A DNA stretch of 64,000 bases from Ruegeria lacuscaerulensis (lineage in GTDB: Bacteria; Pseudomonadota; Alphaproteobacteria; Rhodobacterales; Rhodobacteraceae): the NCBI RefSeq assembly GCF_013033355.1, contig NZ_WQDY01000001.1, positions 434,001-498,000 of the forward strand, read 5' to 3'. Positions 25,658 through 34,401 of this stretch are shown in pieces (positions within the stretch are counted from its first letter, which is position 1; each line of letters starts with the position of its first letter). Both the position numbers and the translations under genes were made by a program. The notes under the pieces are model-generated. The model was not told where the DNA came from and made no database searches. It worked only from the letters and a program-made list of their open reading frames with translations.

Positions 25658-26671
25658 ATGAAACTGTACAAACGCAATGGTTCTTCATTCTGGTGGTATT
25701 CGTTCACCGTTGATGGAAAGCAATACCGGGGTTCAACAAAGCGGTTATCCAACGACAAAAAGGGGGCAAAGGCAGTCATGCAGAAAGCCTACCAAGATGC
25801 GCTTGACCGAGTTCAGTTTGCAGAGCTGCCTGAAATCAGCCTTGAGGACTGCTTTGAACATGCATTGGTTGATCTGGACAAGGAACAGTCCAGACGCATC
25901 TACAGGGCGTCCTATCGTGTCCTGTATGAATACGTTTCGTCAAAGGACATGAACGCTTCTGACTTCACGCAAGACATGCTGGAAGACTTTCTGGACTTTC
26001 GTCGTCAACAGGGCCGTAAGGAAAACACTCTGAAAGGTGATATTCGAGCGATCCGTCGTGCGTTCAACAAGCTTGAGCATCGGTACAACTGCCCGAAGCT
26101 GAAGTACCCGAGCATCAAAGGCTTTACCAAGACACGGTATCTGTCTGACCGTGAGGAAAAGATCATCTTCGATGTTCTGGCGCAGAACGAAACTATCACG
26201 GCACGTAAGGCGGAACAGCTTTGCGTGGTGCTGATTGACACGGGTTTACGCCTGATGGAAGCGGTAACTCTGGAATGGGAATTCATCGACCTGAACAGAC
26301 GGGAAATCGAAGTCTACCGGACCAAGACCGGAACGGTATCGTTGGTGCCTATCTCGCAAAGGGTTCATGACCTGTTTCGACGGTTGCATAATCAGGACCA
26401 GCCTTTCGAGGGCGTAGAGGAAGCAATCAAACTTCTGCGTAAGGTGATCCGTGACAACTGCAACAAGTCGGAGCGGGTTGTCCTGACACGGGGTAGCGCC
26501 ACGGTGCATAGCCTTCGGGATACTTATGCCAGTCGGATGGTCCAACGTGGCCTTTCGATACAGCAAGTCTCGGTCCTTCTGGGGCATTCAAATATCTCCC
26601 AGACCATGAAATACGCTCAACTTGAAAAGGTAGACGTGGTTGCTCAGGCACGTTTGGCGCTCGACGCCTGA
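25658..26671 (+). CDS. int: Tyrosine integrase of the island
   Basis: A 337-aa phage-type integrase. It has a small N-terminal arm-binding-like domain (MKLYKRNGSSFWWYSFTVDGKQ... split by the limit here), a SAM-like core-binding domain (about 55-155) and a C-terminal catalytic domain. The catalytic set is complete: R198 (DTGLRLMEA), K223 (RTKTG), H284 and R287 (HSLRDTY), H310 (LGHSN) and the nucleophile Y319 (MKYAQ). Start at 25658; an upstream frame overlaps the terminator. Its stop is about 100 bp from the tRNA-Val 3' end, the usual position for integrases of tRNA-targeted islands. An N-terminal arm-binding domain agrees with the 18-bp repeats near both ends. Confidence 0.96.
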   Translation: MKLYKRNGSSFWWYSFTVDGKQYRGSTKRLSNDKKGAKAVMQKAYQDALDRVQFAELPEISLEDCFEHALVDLDKEQSRRIYRASYRVLYEYVSSKDMNASDFTQDMLEDFLDFRRQQGRKENTLKGDIRAIRRAFNKLEHRYNCPKLKYPSIKGFTKTRYLSDREEKIIFDVLAQNETITARKAEQLCVVLIDTGLRLMEAVTLEWEFIDLNRREIEVYRTKTGTVSLVPISQRVHDLFRRLHNQDQPFEGVEEAIKLLRKVIRDNCNKSERVVLTRGSATVHSLRDTYASRMVQRGLSIQQVSVLLGHSNISQTMKYAQLEKVDVVAQARLALDA

Positions 26672-26683
26672 CGCGCAATCTTA

Positions 26684-26701
26684 GTACAAAAACCCACACA
26701 G
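26684..26701 (+). repeat. Right copy of the 18-bp direct repeat (candidate integrase arm site)
   Basis: GTACAAAAACCCACACAG, 17/18 identical to 12298-12315 and in the same orientation. It sits between the integrase stop and the tRNA. Confidence 0.6.
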
Positions 26702-26772
26702 TATGTGCGGACAATACTTCTGGGGTAGGAAAATCAGGCTGTAAAGGGCTGAAAAGTAAATGAAAAATGGAG

Positions 26773-26847
26773 TGGTGGGTGATAACGGATTTGAACCGCT
26801 GACATCTTCGATGTGAACGAAGCGCTCTACCACTGAGCTAATCACCC
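26773..26847 (-). tRNA. tRNA-Val (CAC anticodon)
   Basis: A 75-nt cloverleaf with encoded CCA. Acceptor GGGTGAT pairs with ATCACCC, D-stem GCTC/GAGC, anticodon stem CTTCG/CGAAG with loop TTCACAT (anticodon CAC), five-base variable loop, T-stem AGCGG/CCGTT with loop TTCAAAT. Its 3' half is the integration site of the island; the segment 26773-26815 is duplicated at 12148-12190. If crossover was in the 14-bp core (26799-26812), the present T-arm and acceptor strand were supplied by the island. Confidence 0.97.
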
Positions 26848-26902
26848 GTAAGGCGGCGTATTACAGCGACTTTGAAACTGCTGCAAGTGCCATTTTGGAG
26901 GC

Positions 26903-26931
26903 AAAAGCCCCGAGGTAAACTCGGGGCTTTT
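26903..26931 (-). terminator. Rho-independent terminator of the barrel-like gene
   Basis: A perfect 12-bp stem (26903-26914 / 26920-26931) with loop GTAAA, ending in a T-tract on the minus strand, just after the stop of the gene at 26936. It may also act from the plus strand. Confidence 0.85.
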
Positions 26932-26935
26932 GGCT

Positions 26936-27673
26936 TTAAAGTCCCGGCAAACCCGGAAGTTGGGTCAACACTCCGCGACGACCGAATGTGGTGCCACGGT
27001 CGTTGCCAAAGTTTACGCGAACGCCGACAGTCACATAGGCTTCGTTTGAGCTGCCCGAAACAAGCGGGGACGAGACATGAGCCACGCCTAGGTTGCCATA
27101 AACTTCGGCATTGTCAGCCGCCGCGTAAGACGCGCCAATCGCGAAAAGGTTGAAGTCCAGCGCGCCTCCAAAGTTGTCGACGATGTCGAAGCTGGTGCTC
27201 AGTTCCCAAGCGTCGGTCAGCTCGGTCTTGGCCGAGATTCCGAACAAGGTGCCATCTAGGTCCGAAGCATTGGTCAGATCCTGGCGTCCCAGGTACCCTT
27301 CGATTTCGGCGGGTCCAGCATCAAATCCAGCTTCGATCCCGTAGAATTCGAAATCCGCATCATCTAGGTCCTCCTGGCCGTAGAACAGGCCAAAGGACGC
27401 GTTGTTGGCGGTGTGCAAGTTGCCGTGCAAAGTCCAGTTGGTTGCGGTTTCACTCAGGTCTTGGAATCGCTGTACGCCAAGGTCGAGTTGTGCGCTGAAG
27501 GCGCGGCTAAACGCCAATTCTGCAGCGCCGTTTAGGTTGTAGGCATCGCCAAAGTCGGTGTCTGTAAATGTCGAGTAATCCAAATTCAGGTAACCACCGG
27601 AAATTTCCGCGGCCTGTGCGGCTCCGATTGTTGTTGATGCTGCCAAAATGCTGTAAATAATACGTTTTTTCAC
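26936..27673 (-). CDS. Exported, probably outer-membrane beta-barrel protein
   Basis: A 245-aa protein starting at a GTG behind CGGAG, with a signal peptide (KKRIIYSILAASTTIGAAQA). The mature part alternates short amphipathic strands with acidic turns (LNLDYSTFTDTDFGDAYNL, FSAQLDLGVQRFQDL, FGISAKTELTDAWELSTSFDIVDNF, AYVTVGVRVNFG), as in small porin-like barrels. The last 20 residues after the final strand are basic and end LPGLPGL rather than in the usual aromatic residue, so a periplasmic or surface role cannot be excluded. It lies just outside the island and runs towards the tRNA-Val gene. Confidence 0.78.
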   Translation of the reverse strand: MKKRIIYSILAASTTIGAAQAAEISGGYLNLDYSTFTDTDFGDAYNLNGAAELAFSRAFSAQLDLGVQRFQDLSETATNWTLHGNLHTANNASFGLFYGQEDLDDADFEFYGIEAGFDAGPAEIEGYLGRQDLTNASDLDGTLFGISAKTELTDAWELSTSFDIVDNFGGALDFNLFAIGASYAAADNAEVYGNLGVAHVSSPLVSGSSNEAYVTVGVRVNFGNDRGTTFGRRGVLTQLPGLPGL

Positions 27674-27953
27674 GTTTCTGCTCCGTTTGCTTGTTTTGTT
27701 TGCTAAGGGTCACACTATGACCTGATGAGCAGTCGTCGCTTTATCTACGTGGTGCCTGAATGTGTATCTAAACAGACCGAATTTCAGCCTGTGTGGCGAG
27801 GGTGACACAGGTTCAGGTTGTGGAGATCATGAGTCTCCCGTTGGTTTGTCGCCAGTGATCAAAAAGCGGCAGTTTTCTTTGAAACAGGCAGAGTAAGGTC
27901 GACAGGGTTTCGCAGTAAAATTTCGCAATTCAGAAAAAACTTCAAAACGCCGC
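27674..27953. other. Intergenic region between the barrel-like gene and the tRNA-Asp pair
   Basis: About 280 bp holding the promoter side of the minus-strand barrel gene and leading into the tRNA promoter. No gene, hairpin or repeat of note was seen. Confidence 0.4.
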
Positions 27954-27981
27954 TTGACGCTGCCCGAGCGTAGCCATAATA
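27954..27981 (+). promoter_or_regulatory. Sigma-70-type promoter of the tRNA-Asp genes
   Basis: TTGACG (27954-27959) and CATAAT/ATAATA (27975-27981) are 15-16 bp apart, about 35 bp before the first tRNA. The strong -35 box suits a stable-RNA promoter. Confidence 0.65.
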
Positions 27982-28013
27982 CACCCAAACGTTCAGCAAC
28001 GAACGGGCAGCGG

Positions 28014-28090
28014 GCGGTTGTAGCTCAGTTGGTTAGAGTACCGGCCTGTCACGCCGGGGGTCGCGGGTTCGAGCCCCGTCAACCGCGCCA
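28014..28090 (+). tRNA. tRNA-Asp (GTC anticodon), first copy
   Basis: A 77-nt cloverleaf with encoded CCA. Acceptor GCGGTTG/CAACCGC, anticodon stem CCGGC/GCCGG with loop CTGTCAC (anticodon GTC), T-stem GCGGG/CCCGT with TTCGAGC. It is a substrate of the Tgt enzyme encoded in this window (G34). Confidence 0.98.
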
Positions 28091-28135
28091 TCGCTGCCAT
28101 CCTTGGTCCAGGTTAAAGGCCACTAAAATAGATGC

Positions 28136-28212
28136 GCGGTTGTAGCTCAGTTGGTTAGAGTACCGGCCTGTCACGCCGGGGGTCGCGGGTTCGAGCCCCG
28201 TCAACCGCGCCA
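28136..28212 (+). tRNA. tRNA-Asp (GTC anticodon), second copy
   Basis: Identical over 77 nt to the first copy and 45 bp downstream of it. The spacer between the two is not duplicated. Probably co-transcribed from the upstream promoter. Confidence 0.98.
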
Positions 28213-28391
28213 TTTATTTGATCGAAATCTTCCCTGATCAGTCAGATAAGCACAATTCTCTGCGGACGGTTCGTGCGTTCTGTCAGGAGAGTTCGGCAAT
28301 AATTTGTTCGTTCTCACTTTGTTCTAATTTTTGTGTTGGAGACTCAGCGCCGCTCGCCTATTTCTAGGACACTTACGTTTTGGGGGCCAAA

Positions 28392-31250
28392 ATGGCTGAG
28401 CTGAAGAATATCGAGGTGCGCGGCGCGCGCGAACATAACCTCAAAAGCATTGATGTGGATATTCCGCGGGATCAGCTTGTGGTGATCACGGGGCTGTCTG
28501 GTTCGGGCAAGTCGTCGCTGGCCTTTGATACGATCTATGCCGAGGGTCAGCGTCGCTATGTCGAAAGCCTGTCGGCTTATGCGCGGCAGTTTCTGGACAT
28601 GATGGAAAAGCCGGATGTGGATCACATCAGCGGGCTGTCCCCGGCGATCTCGATCGAACAGAAGACGACCTCGAAGAACCCACGCTCGACCGTCGGTACC
28701 GTGACCGAAATCTACGACTATCTGCGCCTTTTGTTCGCCCGCGCAGGCACGCCGTATAGCCCCGCCACAGGCCAGCCGATCGAAGCGCAGCAGGTACAGG
28801 ATATGGTTGATCGCATCATGACGATGGAGGAGGGCACGCGCGGCTATCTGCTGGCCCCCATCGTGCGCGATCGGAAGGGGGAATATAAGAAAGAGTTTCT
28901 TGAACTGCGCAAACAAGGTTTTCAGCGTGTAAAAGTTGATGGCGAGTTCTATGAACTCGATACCCCGCCCACTTTGGACAAGAAATTCCGCCATGACATC
29001 GACGTGGTCGTAGACCGCCTTGTTGTGCGCGAAGGGATGGAGACTCGGCTGGCCGACAGCCTGCGCACCGCTTTGGATCTGGCGGATGGCATTGCGATTC
29101 TGGAAACCGCTCCGAAGGAGGGCGACCCGGAACGTATAACCTTCAGCGAGAATTTTGCGTGTCCGGTCAGCGGTTTCACCATCCCCGAGATAGAACCGCG
29201 CCTGTTTTCCTTCAACGCGCCATTTGGGGCGTGCCCCGATTGCGACGGGTTAGGGGTCGAGCTGTTCTTTGATGAACGCCTCGTGGTGCCGGACCAGACG
29301 CTCAAGCTGTATGACGGTGCCTTGGCCCCGTGGCGCAAGGGTAAGTCGCCCTATTTCTTGCAAACCATCGAAGCCATTGCGCGGCATTTTGAGTTCGACA
29401 AGAACACCCCGTGGAAAGACCTTCCCGCCAAGGTGCAACAGGTGTTCCTGCGCGGCTCTGGTGATGAGGACATCCAGTTCCGTTATGACGAGGGCGGCCG
29501 TGTCTATCAGGTGACGCGCAGCTTTGAGGGCGTGATTCCAAACATGGAACGCCGCTATCGCGAAACCGACAGCGCGTGGATCCGTGAAGAGTTCGAACGC
29601 TATCAGAACAACCGTCCTTGCGGGGCCTGCGAAGGCTACCGCTTGCGGCCCGAAGCGCTCGCCGTCAAGATCGCGGGTCTGCATGTGGGGCAGGTCGTGC
29701 AGATGTCGATCCGTGAGGCCTTAGCTTGGGTCGAGGACGCGCCGAACCATCTGAGCGTACAGAAGAATGAGATCGCGCGGGCGATTCTGAAAGAGATCCG
29801 TGAACGCCTTGGATTTCTGAATAATGTGGGTTTGGAATATCTTACGCTTTCGCGCTCAAGTGGTACGCTGTCGGGCGGCGAAAGCCAGCGTATTCGTCTG
29901 GCCAGCCAGATCGGCTCGGGCCTGACCGGGGTGCTTTACGTATTGGACGAACCTTCGATTGGTCTGCACCAACGCGACAATGACAGGCTGCTGGGGACGC
30001 TCAAGAACCTGCGCGATCAGGGTAATACGGTGATCGTCGTTGAGCATGACGAAGAGGCCATCCGCGAGGCCGATTATGTGTTCGATATCGGCCCCGGCGC
30101 GGGTGTGCATGGCGGGCAGGTGGTCAGCCACGGTACGCCTGAACATATCGCGGCGGATGCGGCCTCGATGACCGGGCAGTACCTGTCGGGCACGCGCGAG
30201 ATTGCTGTGCCGGGTGACCGACGCAAGGGTAACAAGAAAAAGCTCAAGGTCGTCAAAGCCACTGGAAACAACCTAAAGAATGTCACGGCCGAGTTCCCTC
30301 TGGGCAAGTTCGTCTGCGTGACTGGCGTGTCCGGCGGCGGTAAATCGACCCTGACGATTGAGACGCTGTTCAAGACGGCTTCGATGCGGTTGAACGGCGC
30401 GCGCCAGACGCCTTCGCCCTGCGAGACGATCAAAGGGCTGGAGCATCTGGACAAAGTCATCGACATTGACCAGCGGCCTATCGGGCGAACTCCGCGTTCG
30501 AATCCAGCGACTTACACCGGGGCCTTCACCCCGATCCGCGATTGGTTCGCCGGCCTGCCCGAGGCCAAGACCCGGGGGTACAAGCCCGGTCGGTTCAGCT
30601 TTAACGTCAAAGGTGGCCGGTGCGAGGCGTGTCAGGGCGACGGCGTTATCAAGATTGAGATGCACTTTCTCCCCGACGTCTACGTGACCTGCGAGACCTG
30701 CAAAGGCGCGCGGTACAATCGTGAGACGCTTGAAATCAAGTTCAAGGGCAAGTCCATTGCCGACGTCCTTGATATGACAGTGGAAGACGCGCAGGAGTTC
30801 TTTAAGGCCGTGCCTTCAATCCGCGACAAGATGGATGCGCTGGCGCGTGTTGGGCTGGGCTATATCAAGGTGGGCCAGCAGGCCACGACCCTGTCAGGGG
30901 GCGAGGCGCAGCGGGTGAAGCTGTCAAAAGAATTGTCCAAACGCTCGACCGGGCGGACGCTTTATATTCTGGACGAGCCGACCACGGGTCTTCATTTCGA
31001 AGACGTGCGCAAGCTGTTGGAAGTGCTGCATGAACTGGTCGATCAGGGCAATACAGTTGTAGTGATCGAACATAATCTGGACGTGGTGAAAACCGCCGAT
31101 CATATCATCGACATTGGCCCTGAAGGCGGTGATGGTGGCGGTGAGATCGTGGCCACCGGCACACCCGAAGATGTGGCCGCTGTTGACCGCAGTCATACCG
31201 GTCGGTACCTAAAACAGATGTTGAACCCGGAACAGGTTGCGGCTGAATAA
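28392..31250 (+). CDS. uvrA: Excinuclease ABC subunit A
   Basis: The 952-aa damage-recognition ATPase of nucleotide excision repair, working as a dimer with UvrB. Two ABC modules are visible: Walker [10 protein letters not shown] near residue 33 and GVSGGGKST near 640, with signatures LSGGESQRI and LSGGEAQRV and Walker [10 protein letters not shown] and ILDEPTTGL. The C-terminal zinc module is intact (CEACQGDG ... CETCKGARY). The first zinc module has CPVSG where Cys-x-x-Cys is usual, with ACPDCDG intact, so one ligand is replaced by Ser. The ATG at 28392 follows GGGGG. It ends 1 bp from the convergent peptidase gene. Confidence 0.98.
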   Translation: MAELKNIEVRGAREHNLKSIDVDIPRDQLVVITGLSGSGKSSLAFDTIYAEGQRRYVESLSAYARQFLDMMEKPDVDHISGLSPAISIEQKTTSKNPRSTVGTVTEIYDYLRLLFARAGTPYSPATGQPIEAQQVQDMVDRIMTMEEGTRGYLLAPIVRDRKGEYKKEFLELRKQGFQRVKVDGEFYELDTPPTLDKKFRHDIDVVVDRLVVREGMETRLADSLRTALDLADGIAILETAPKEGDPERITFSENFACPVSGFTIPEIEPRLFSFNAPFGACPDCDGLGVELFFDERLVVPDQTLKLYDGALAPWRKGKSPYFLQTIEAIARHFEFDKNTPWKDLPAKVQQVFLRGSGDEDIQFRYDEGGRVYQVTRSFEGVIPNMERRYRETDSAWIREEFERYQNNRPCGACEGYRLRPEALAVKIAGLHVGQVVQMSIREALAWVEDAPNHLSVQKNEIARAILKEIRERLGFLNNVGLEYLTLSRSSGTLSGGESQRIRLASQIGSGLTGVLYVLDEPSIGLHQRDNDRLLGTLKNLRDQGNTVIVVEHDEEAIREADYVFDIGPGAGVHGGQVVSHGTPEHIAADAASMTGQYLSGTREIAVPGDRRKGNKKKLKVVKATGNNLKNVTAEFPLGKFVCVTGVSGGGKSTLTIETLFKTASMRLNGARQTPSPCETIKGLEHLDKVIDIDQRPIGRTPRSNPATYTGAFTPIRDWFAGLPEAKTRGYKPGRFSFNVKGGRCEACQGDGVIKIEMHFLPDVYVTCETCKGARYNRETLEIKFKGKSIADVLDMTVEDAQEFFKAVPSIRDKMDALARVGLGYIKVGQQATTLSGGEAQRVKLSKELSKRSTGRTLYILDEPTTGLHFEDVRKLLEVLHELVDQGNTVVVIEHNLDVVKTADHIIDIGPEGGDGGGEIVATGTPEDVAAVDRSHTGRYLKQMLNPEQVAAE

Positions 31251-31251
31251 G

Positions 31252-31908
31252 CTAGTATTGTGCGTGTCTGAGCATGTGCCAATGACGCAGCAAGGGTGGA
31301 AAGAACAGGAACACAAAGCCGAAGTTTTCGTAGGCGAATACTATCATAGGTAACCAAAGTGCGACCCCGATCAGTCCGACAAGCCCGGCAATTCGTGTCG
31401 CAGTCACAGGTTTGACCATGCGGTTAAGGACAGCGTGAAACAGACGGCCACCGTCCAACGGCATCAGGGGCAACATGTTGAATACCGCCAAAAACAGGTT
31501 CAATTGGGCGGTCACGACTAGAACCCAGCCCAGTTCGGGCGAGGTGACGAAAGGTTCCAGCAGTGAACACAATGCCCACAGCGTCAGGTTGACGATCGGC
31601 CCCATAGCGACGATCAATTCGTCTTCGTAGGATGAGGTCGAGCGGCGATGTTCGCAAAACCCGCCACCTCCATACAGGACGACGCGATTGACGGGGATAC
31701 CCTGTATCAAGCACCCCCAGGCGTGTCCGAGCTCATGCAGCAGGATTGAGGTCAATAAAATGGCCACAAAACCAAGCGCATAGGGCAGGGATTCGGGATC
31801 AAAACTGAACCCCACTATGAGCAAAACTAGAAAAATCAGACTTTGGTTTAACTGAATGGGTACGTTCCACGGTCCGCGGAACTCAAAAATCGAATTGTCA
31901 CTATGCAT
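31252..31908 (-). CDS. M50 family (site-2-protease-like) membrane metallopeptidase
   Basis: A 218-aa polytopic membrane protein with the zinc-binding HELGH motif in a transmembrane helix (SILLHELGHAWGCLI, near residue 60) and a C-terminal MPLDGGRLFHAVL that supplies the third ligand (LDG motif). No PDZ or CBS domain is present, so this is the compact form. Such enzymes cut substrates within the membrane, often anti-sigma factors; the substrate is unknown. Start 31908 lies 8 nt behind GAGG. Confidence 0.92.
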   Translation of the reverse strand: MHSDNSIFEFRGPWNVPIQLNQSLIFLVLLIVGFSFDPESLPYALGFVAILLTSILLHELGHAWGCLIQGIPVNRVVLYGGGGFCEHRRSTSSYEDELIVAMGPIVNLTLWALCSLLEPFVTSPELGWVLVVTAQLNLFLAVFNMLPLMPLDGGRLFHAVLNRMVKPVTATRIAGLVGLIGVALWLPMIVFAYENFGFVFLFFPPLLRHWHMLRHAQY

Positions 31909-31988
31909 ATTCAATCCTCGCAATAATGAGAATTGAAATGACGCTGAATTGCGTCAAAAGTAGGGAGCTAACGCAGAGGTTGTGTGAC

Positions 31989-32381
31989 TTAGTTAAGGAT
32001 ATCCGCAACGGCGCCGATCAAGTTCAGCACTTTGCGGGTCTCGGGATCGACCCGGTAGACATAGTCCCCGGCGCGGACATATGACCCTCGGTTCAAGCCA
32101 TAGCGGTACGGATCATTGATCCAGCGGTAATCGTTGTTGATGAAGTCACCGTTGCGATACAGCTTTTTTGCCTGTCCAGGTGGAACGCAGGGGACATTTT
32201 TCTTGGCCAATCCCGGAGGGCAATGCCCAGCCTTGCCTTTGGTTTGAATCACAGGTTGCGAGGGTACGCGAAAGACCTTGTCGGCGTTTTGACCGTTGCC
32301 TTTACCATTGCCTGCCATCACCGCTGCGGGCGCTGCGACAAACATGGAAGCAACCATTATTACTTTCAAAACACGGGACAT
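31989..32381 (-). CDS. Small exported protein, RcnB-like C-terminus
   Basis: A 130-aa protein with a signal peptide (MSRVLKVIMVASMFVAAPAAVMA) and a basic, glycine/lysine-rich linker. Next come a short Cys-Pro segment (GHCPPGLAKKNVPCVPPGQ) and a C-terminal module, GLNRGSYVRAGDYVYRVDPETRKVLNLIGAVADIL. The last part resembles the C-terminal half of RcnB/YohN-like periplasmic proteins. The two cysteines could pair. Function unknown. Start 32381 behind GGAGG. Confidence 0.78.
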   Translation of the reverse strand: MSRVLKVIMVASMFVAAPAAVMAGNGKGNGQNADKVFRVPSQPVIQTKGKAGHCPPGLAKKNVPCVPPGQAKKLYRNGDFINNDYRWINDPYRYGLNRGSYVRAGDYVYRVDPETRKVLNLIGAVADILN

Positions 32382-32477
32382 AGAAACCTCCGGCACACGA
32401 ATTGATATACGCCGATAGATGGCGGTCCGATCAGAGCGGGTCAACCCCGTGGGCAGTTTGTCGCCCACGGACGAAGG

Positions 32478-33350
32478 TTAACTTCTTCCTCGTTTTTCAA
32501 AACGGGGCAGCATGGCAGAGAAATCTTTGCCCAAACCGTCTTCGGATTCCACGAATTGCTGATAAAGAGCCGTAGCCGCCTGACCAAGTGGCGTATCCGC
32601 ATCTGAACTTTCCGCGGCCTGTTGGCTTAGGCGCAAGTCTTTGAGCATCAGTTCGGCGGCAAAGCCGGGCTGGTAGTCATTGTCCGAAGGGCTGGAGGGG
32701 CCGACCCCCGGTGCGGGGCAATAAGCGTTCATTGTCCAGCTATATCCCGAGGATGTGCTGACTACGTCAAACATTTTCTGTCGGTCCAGACCCAGCTTGT
32801 CTGCTAATGCAAACGCTTCACAGGTGGCAATCATGGTCACGCCCAGAATCATGTTATTGCATATTTTGGCGGCTTGACCTGCGCCTGATCCGCCGCAATG
32901 CACGGCCTTTTGTCCCATGATTTCGAACAGGGGGGCTGCCTTGCCAAAAGCGACATCACTGCCGCCTGCCATAAAGGTCAAGGTACCGGCCGCAGCCCCA
33001 CCGATCCCGCCGGATACGGGTGCGTCCACTGCCAAGACACCGGCTTGTGCAGCCTGATCGGCCACGGCGCGGGCGCTGTCGACATCCACGGTCGAGCAAT
33101 CAATCCAAACCGAACCGGAATTCATCGCAGGCAAAATATCATCCGCCACGGCCCGCAGGATCTGGCCGTTCGGAAGCATGGTGATAACAATGTCGGCACC
33201 GCCTGCAGCCTCAGCGCCCGATGAGGAAAGGGTCACGCCTGCAACATCCACATCCGCCATATCAAACCCGACCACGTCATGACCGGCTTTCGCCAGATTG
33301 GCAGCCATCGGATTCCCCATGTTCCCAAGCCCGATAAATCCGATCTTCAT
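32478..33350 (-). CDS. mmsB: 3-Hydroxyisobutyrate dehydrogenase
   Basis: A 290-aa NAD-dependent beta-hydroxyacid dehydrogenase oxidising 3-hydroxyisobutyrate to methylmalonate semialdehyde in valine breakdown. The N-terminal Rossmann motif GLGNMGNPMAANLAKAGH, the catalytic-site DAPVSGGIGGA block and the lysine in GGSGAGQAAKICNNM are all present. It starts 12 bp after the hydrolase gene behind AGGAGG, so the three genes 35544-32478 form one operon. mmsA, which takes the next step, is about 6 kb upstream. Confidence 0.95.
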   Translation of the reverse strand: MKIGFIGLGNMGNPMAANLAKAGHDVVGFDMADVDVAGVTLSSSGAEAAGGADIVITMLPNGQILRAVADDILPAMNSGSVWIDCSTVDVDSARAVADQAAQAGVLAVDAPVSGGIGGAAAGTLTFMAGGSDVAFGKAAPLFEIMGQKAVHCGGSGAGQAAKICNNMILGVTMIATCEAFALADKLGLDRQKMFDVVSTSSGYSWTMNAYCPAPGVGPSSPSDNDYQPGFAAELMLKDLRLSQQAAESSDADTPLGQAATALYQQFVESEDGLGKDFSAMLPRFEKRGRS

Positions 33351-33362
33351 TCCTCAATCCTC

Positions 33363-34394
33363 CTAGAATGTCAGTGCTTTAGCGTCCATCGGTTGAAGCA
33401 TCCTCGATACCTCGACAATGGGTACGTTCTGGTCAGGGTGCCTCCAACGCGGAGTGCGGTCTTTGTCGATAATCTGTGCGCGAATACCTTCCAGAAAGTC
33501 ACCGTGTTCCATCGCACGACTTGTAAAGCGGAACTCGTGTTCCAGCGCCTTCTGGATGGTAAGGCTGGGGGTGCGCAAGCGATGCAGGATCTCGATACAG
33601 CAGGCCATAGCCAGCGGCGAACCCCGGTTGATCAATTTAAGCGCGGCGGTTGCGAAGTCCGTTTCGCTGCCTTTGAGGCTATTGAGGATGTCTTGCAGCC
33701 GTTCGCCGTCAAAATGCGCGTCGATCTTGGTTTGCAATCCGGTCAACACGCCCTCCGGGGGTGTTTGGGCGTGGGTGGTCAGAAGGCTGGCGTCTCCGGA
33801 TGCTTCCAACAGTTCGATCAAGTCCGACCATTGAGCCATAGGGATGAAGTGATCCGCGAAACCTGCGAAAATGGCATCATCCGGGCCCATCCGATGACCG
33901 GTCATGCCAAGGTATTCGCCGACCCGTCCCGGTGCGAGCGCCAGCATCAGCGAGCTACCGACATCCGGAACCAATCCGATCCCGCATTCGGGCAGGGCGA
34001 TCTGGCTACTTTCGCCTACAATCCTGTGGCTGCCGTGACAGCCAATGCCAACGCCACCGCCCATGGTGAACCCTTGCAGAAAGCTGACGACGGGCTTTGG
34101 GAATTCAAATATCAGCGCGTTCAGGCGGTACTCATCGCGCCAAAACGTCTGGCCGTAAGCATAGTCACCGTTCTTGCCGGTCTCGTACAGTTCCGCAATG
34201 TCGCCGCCAGCGCAGAATGCCTTGTCGCCCTCGGCGTCCATAACAATAAGATCAACCGAGTCATCTTCACGCCAGTTGCGCAAAGCAGTGTCTATGGCCA
34301 TGCACATGTCATAGCTGAGCGCGTTCAGGGCTTTGGTCCGGGTCAGTGTGATCCGTCCGGCGCGACCAGTGGTGCGAATGTCGATATCAGCCAT
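33363..34394 (-). CDS. 3-Hydroxyisobutyryl-CoA hydrolase (enoyl-CoA hydratase superfamily)
   Basis: A 343-aa crotonase-fold protein. The length is typical of 3-hydroxyisobutyryl-CoA hydrolases and about 80 residues longer than plain hydratases. Visible are the CoA-binding KALNALSYDM start, the KAFCAGGDIAELY oxyanion segment near 65, the TMGGGVGIGCHGSHRI helix near 110, and the acidic LPECGIGLVPDVG near 140 that holds the catalytic glutamate. It frees 3-hydroxyisobutyrate from CoA, which the next gene product oxidises. Spacing of 7 and 12 bp to its neighbours supports co-transcription. Confidence 0.9.
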   Translation of the reverse strand: MADIDIRTTGRAGRITLTRTKALNALSYDMCMAIDTALRNWREDDSVDLIVMDAEGDKAFCAGGDIAELYETGKNGDYAYGQTFWRDEYRLNALIFEFPKPVVSFLQGFTMGGGVGIGCHGSHRIVGESSQIALPECGIGLVPDVGSSLMLALAPGRVGEYLGMTGHRMGPDDAIFAGFADHFIPMAQWSDLIELLEASGDASLLTTHAQTPPEGVLTGLQTKIDAHFDGERLQDILNSLKGSETDFATAALKLINRGSPLAMACCIEILHRLRTPSLTIQKALEHEFRFTSRAMEHGDFLEGIRAQIIDKDRTPRWRHPDQNVPIVEVSRMLQPMDAKALTF

Positions 34395-34401
34395 GGCCCC
34401 C

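Larger units (their letters stand above)
12148..26812. mobile_element. tRNA-Val-integrated genomic island (about 14.7 kb)
   Basis: The element lies between a duplicated tRNA-Val 3' half at 12148-12190 and the intact tRNA-Val at 26773-26847. The tyrosine integrase is immediately next to the tRNA and a serine recombinase precedes it. At the far end is a polymerase-like gene. Internal DNA is visibly richer in A+T than the flanks, and intergenic gaps are longer. Cargo is a set of transport, sulfatase, hydrolase and regulatory genes. lon and its terminator end just outside the left boundary. No conjugation, capsid or partition genes were seen, so it would depend on helpers for transfer. Confidence 0.88.

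Noticed and set aside
27954-28145. 63-codon frame over the tRNA-Asp region
   Set aside because: It runs through the tRNA promoter and the first tRNA.
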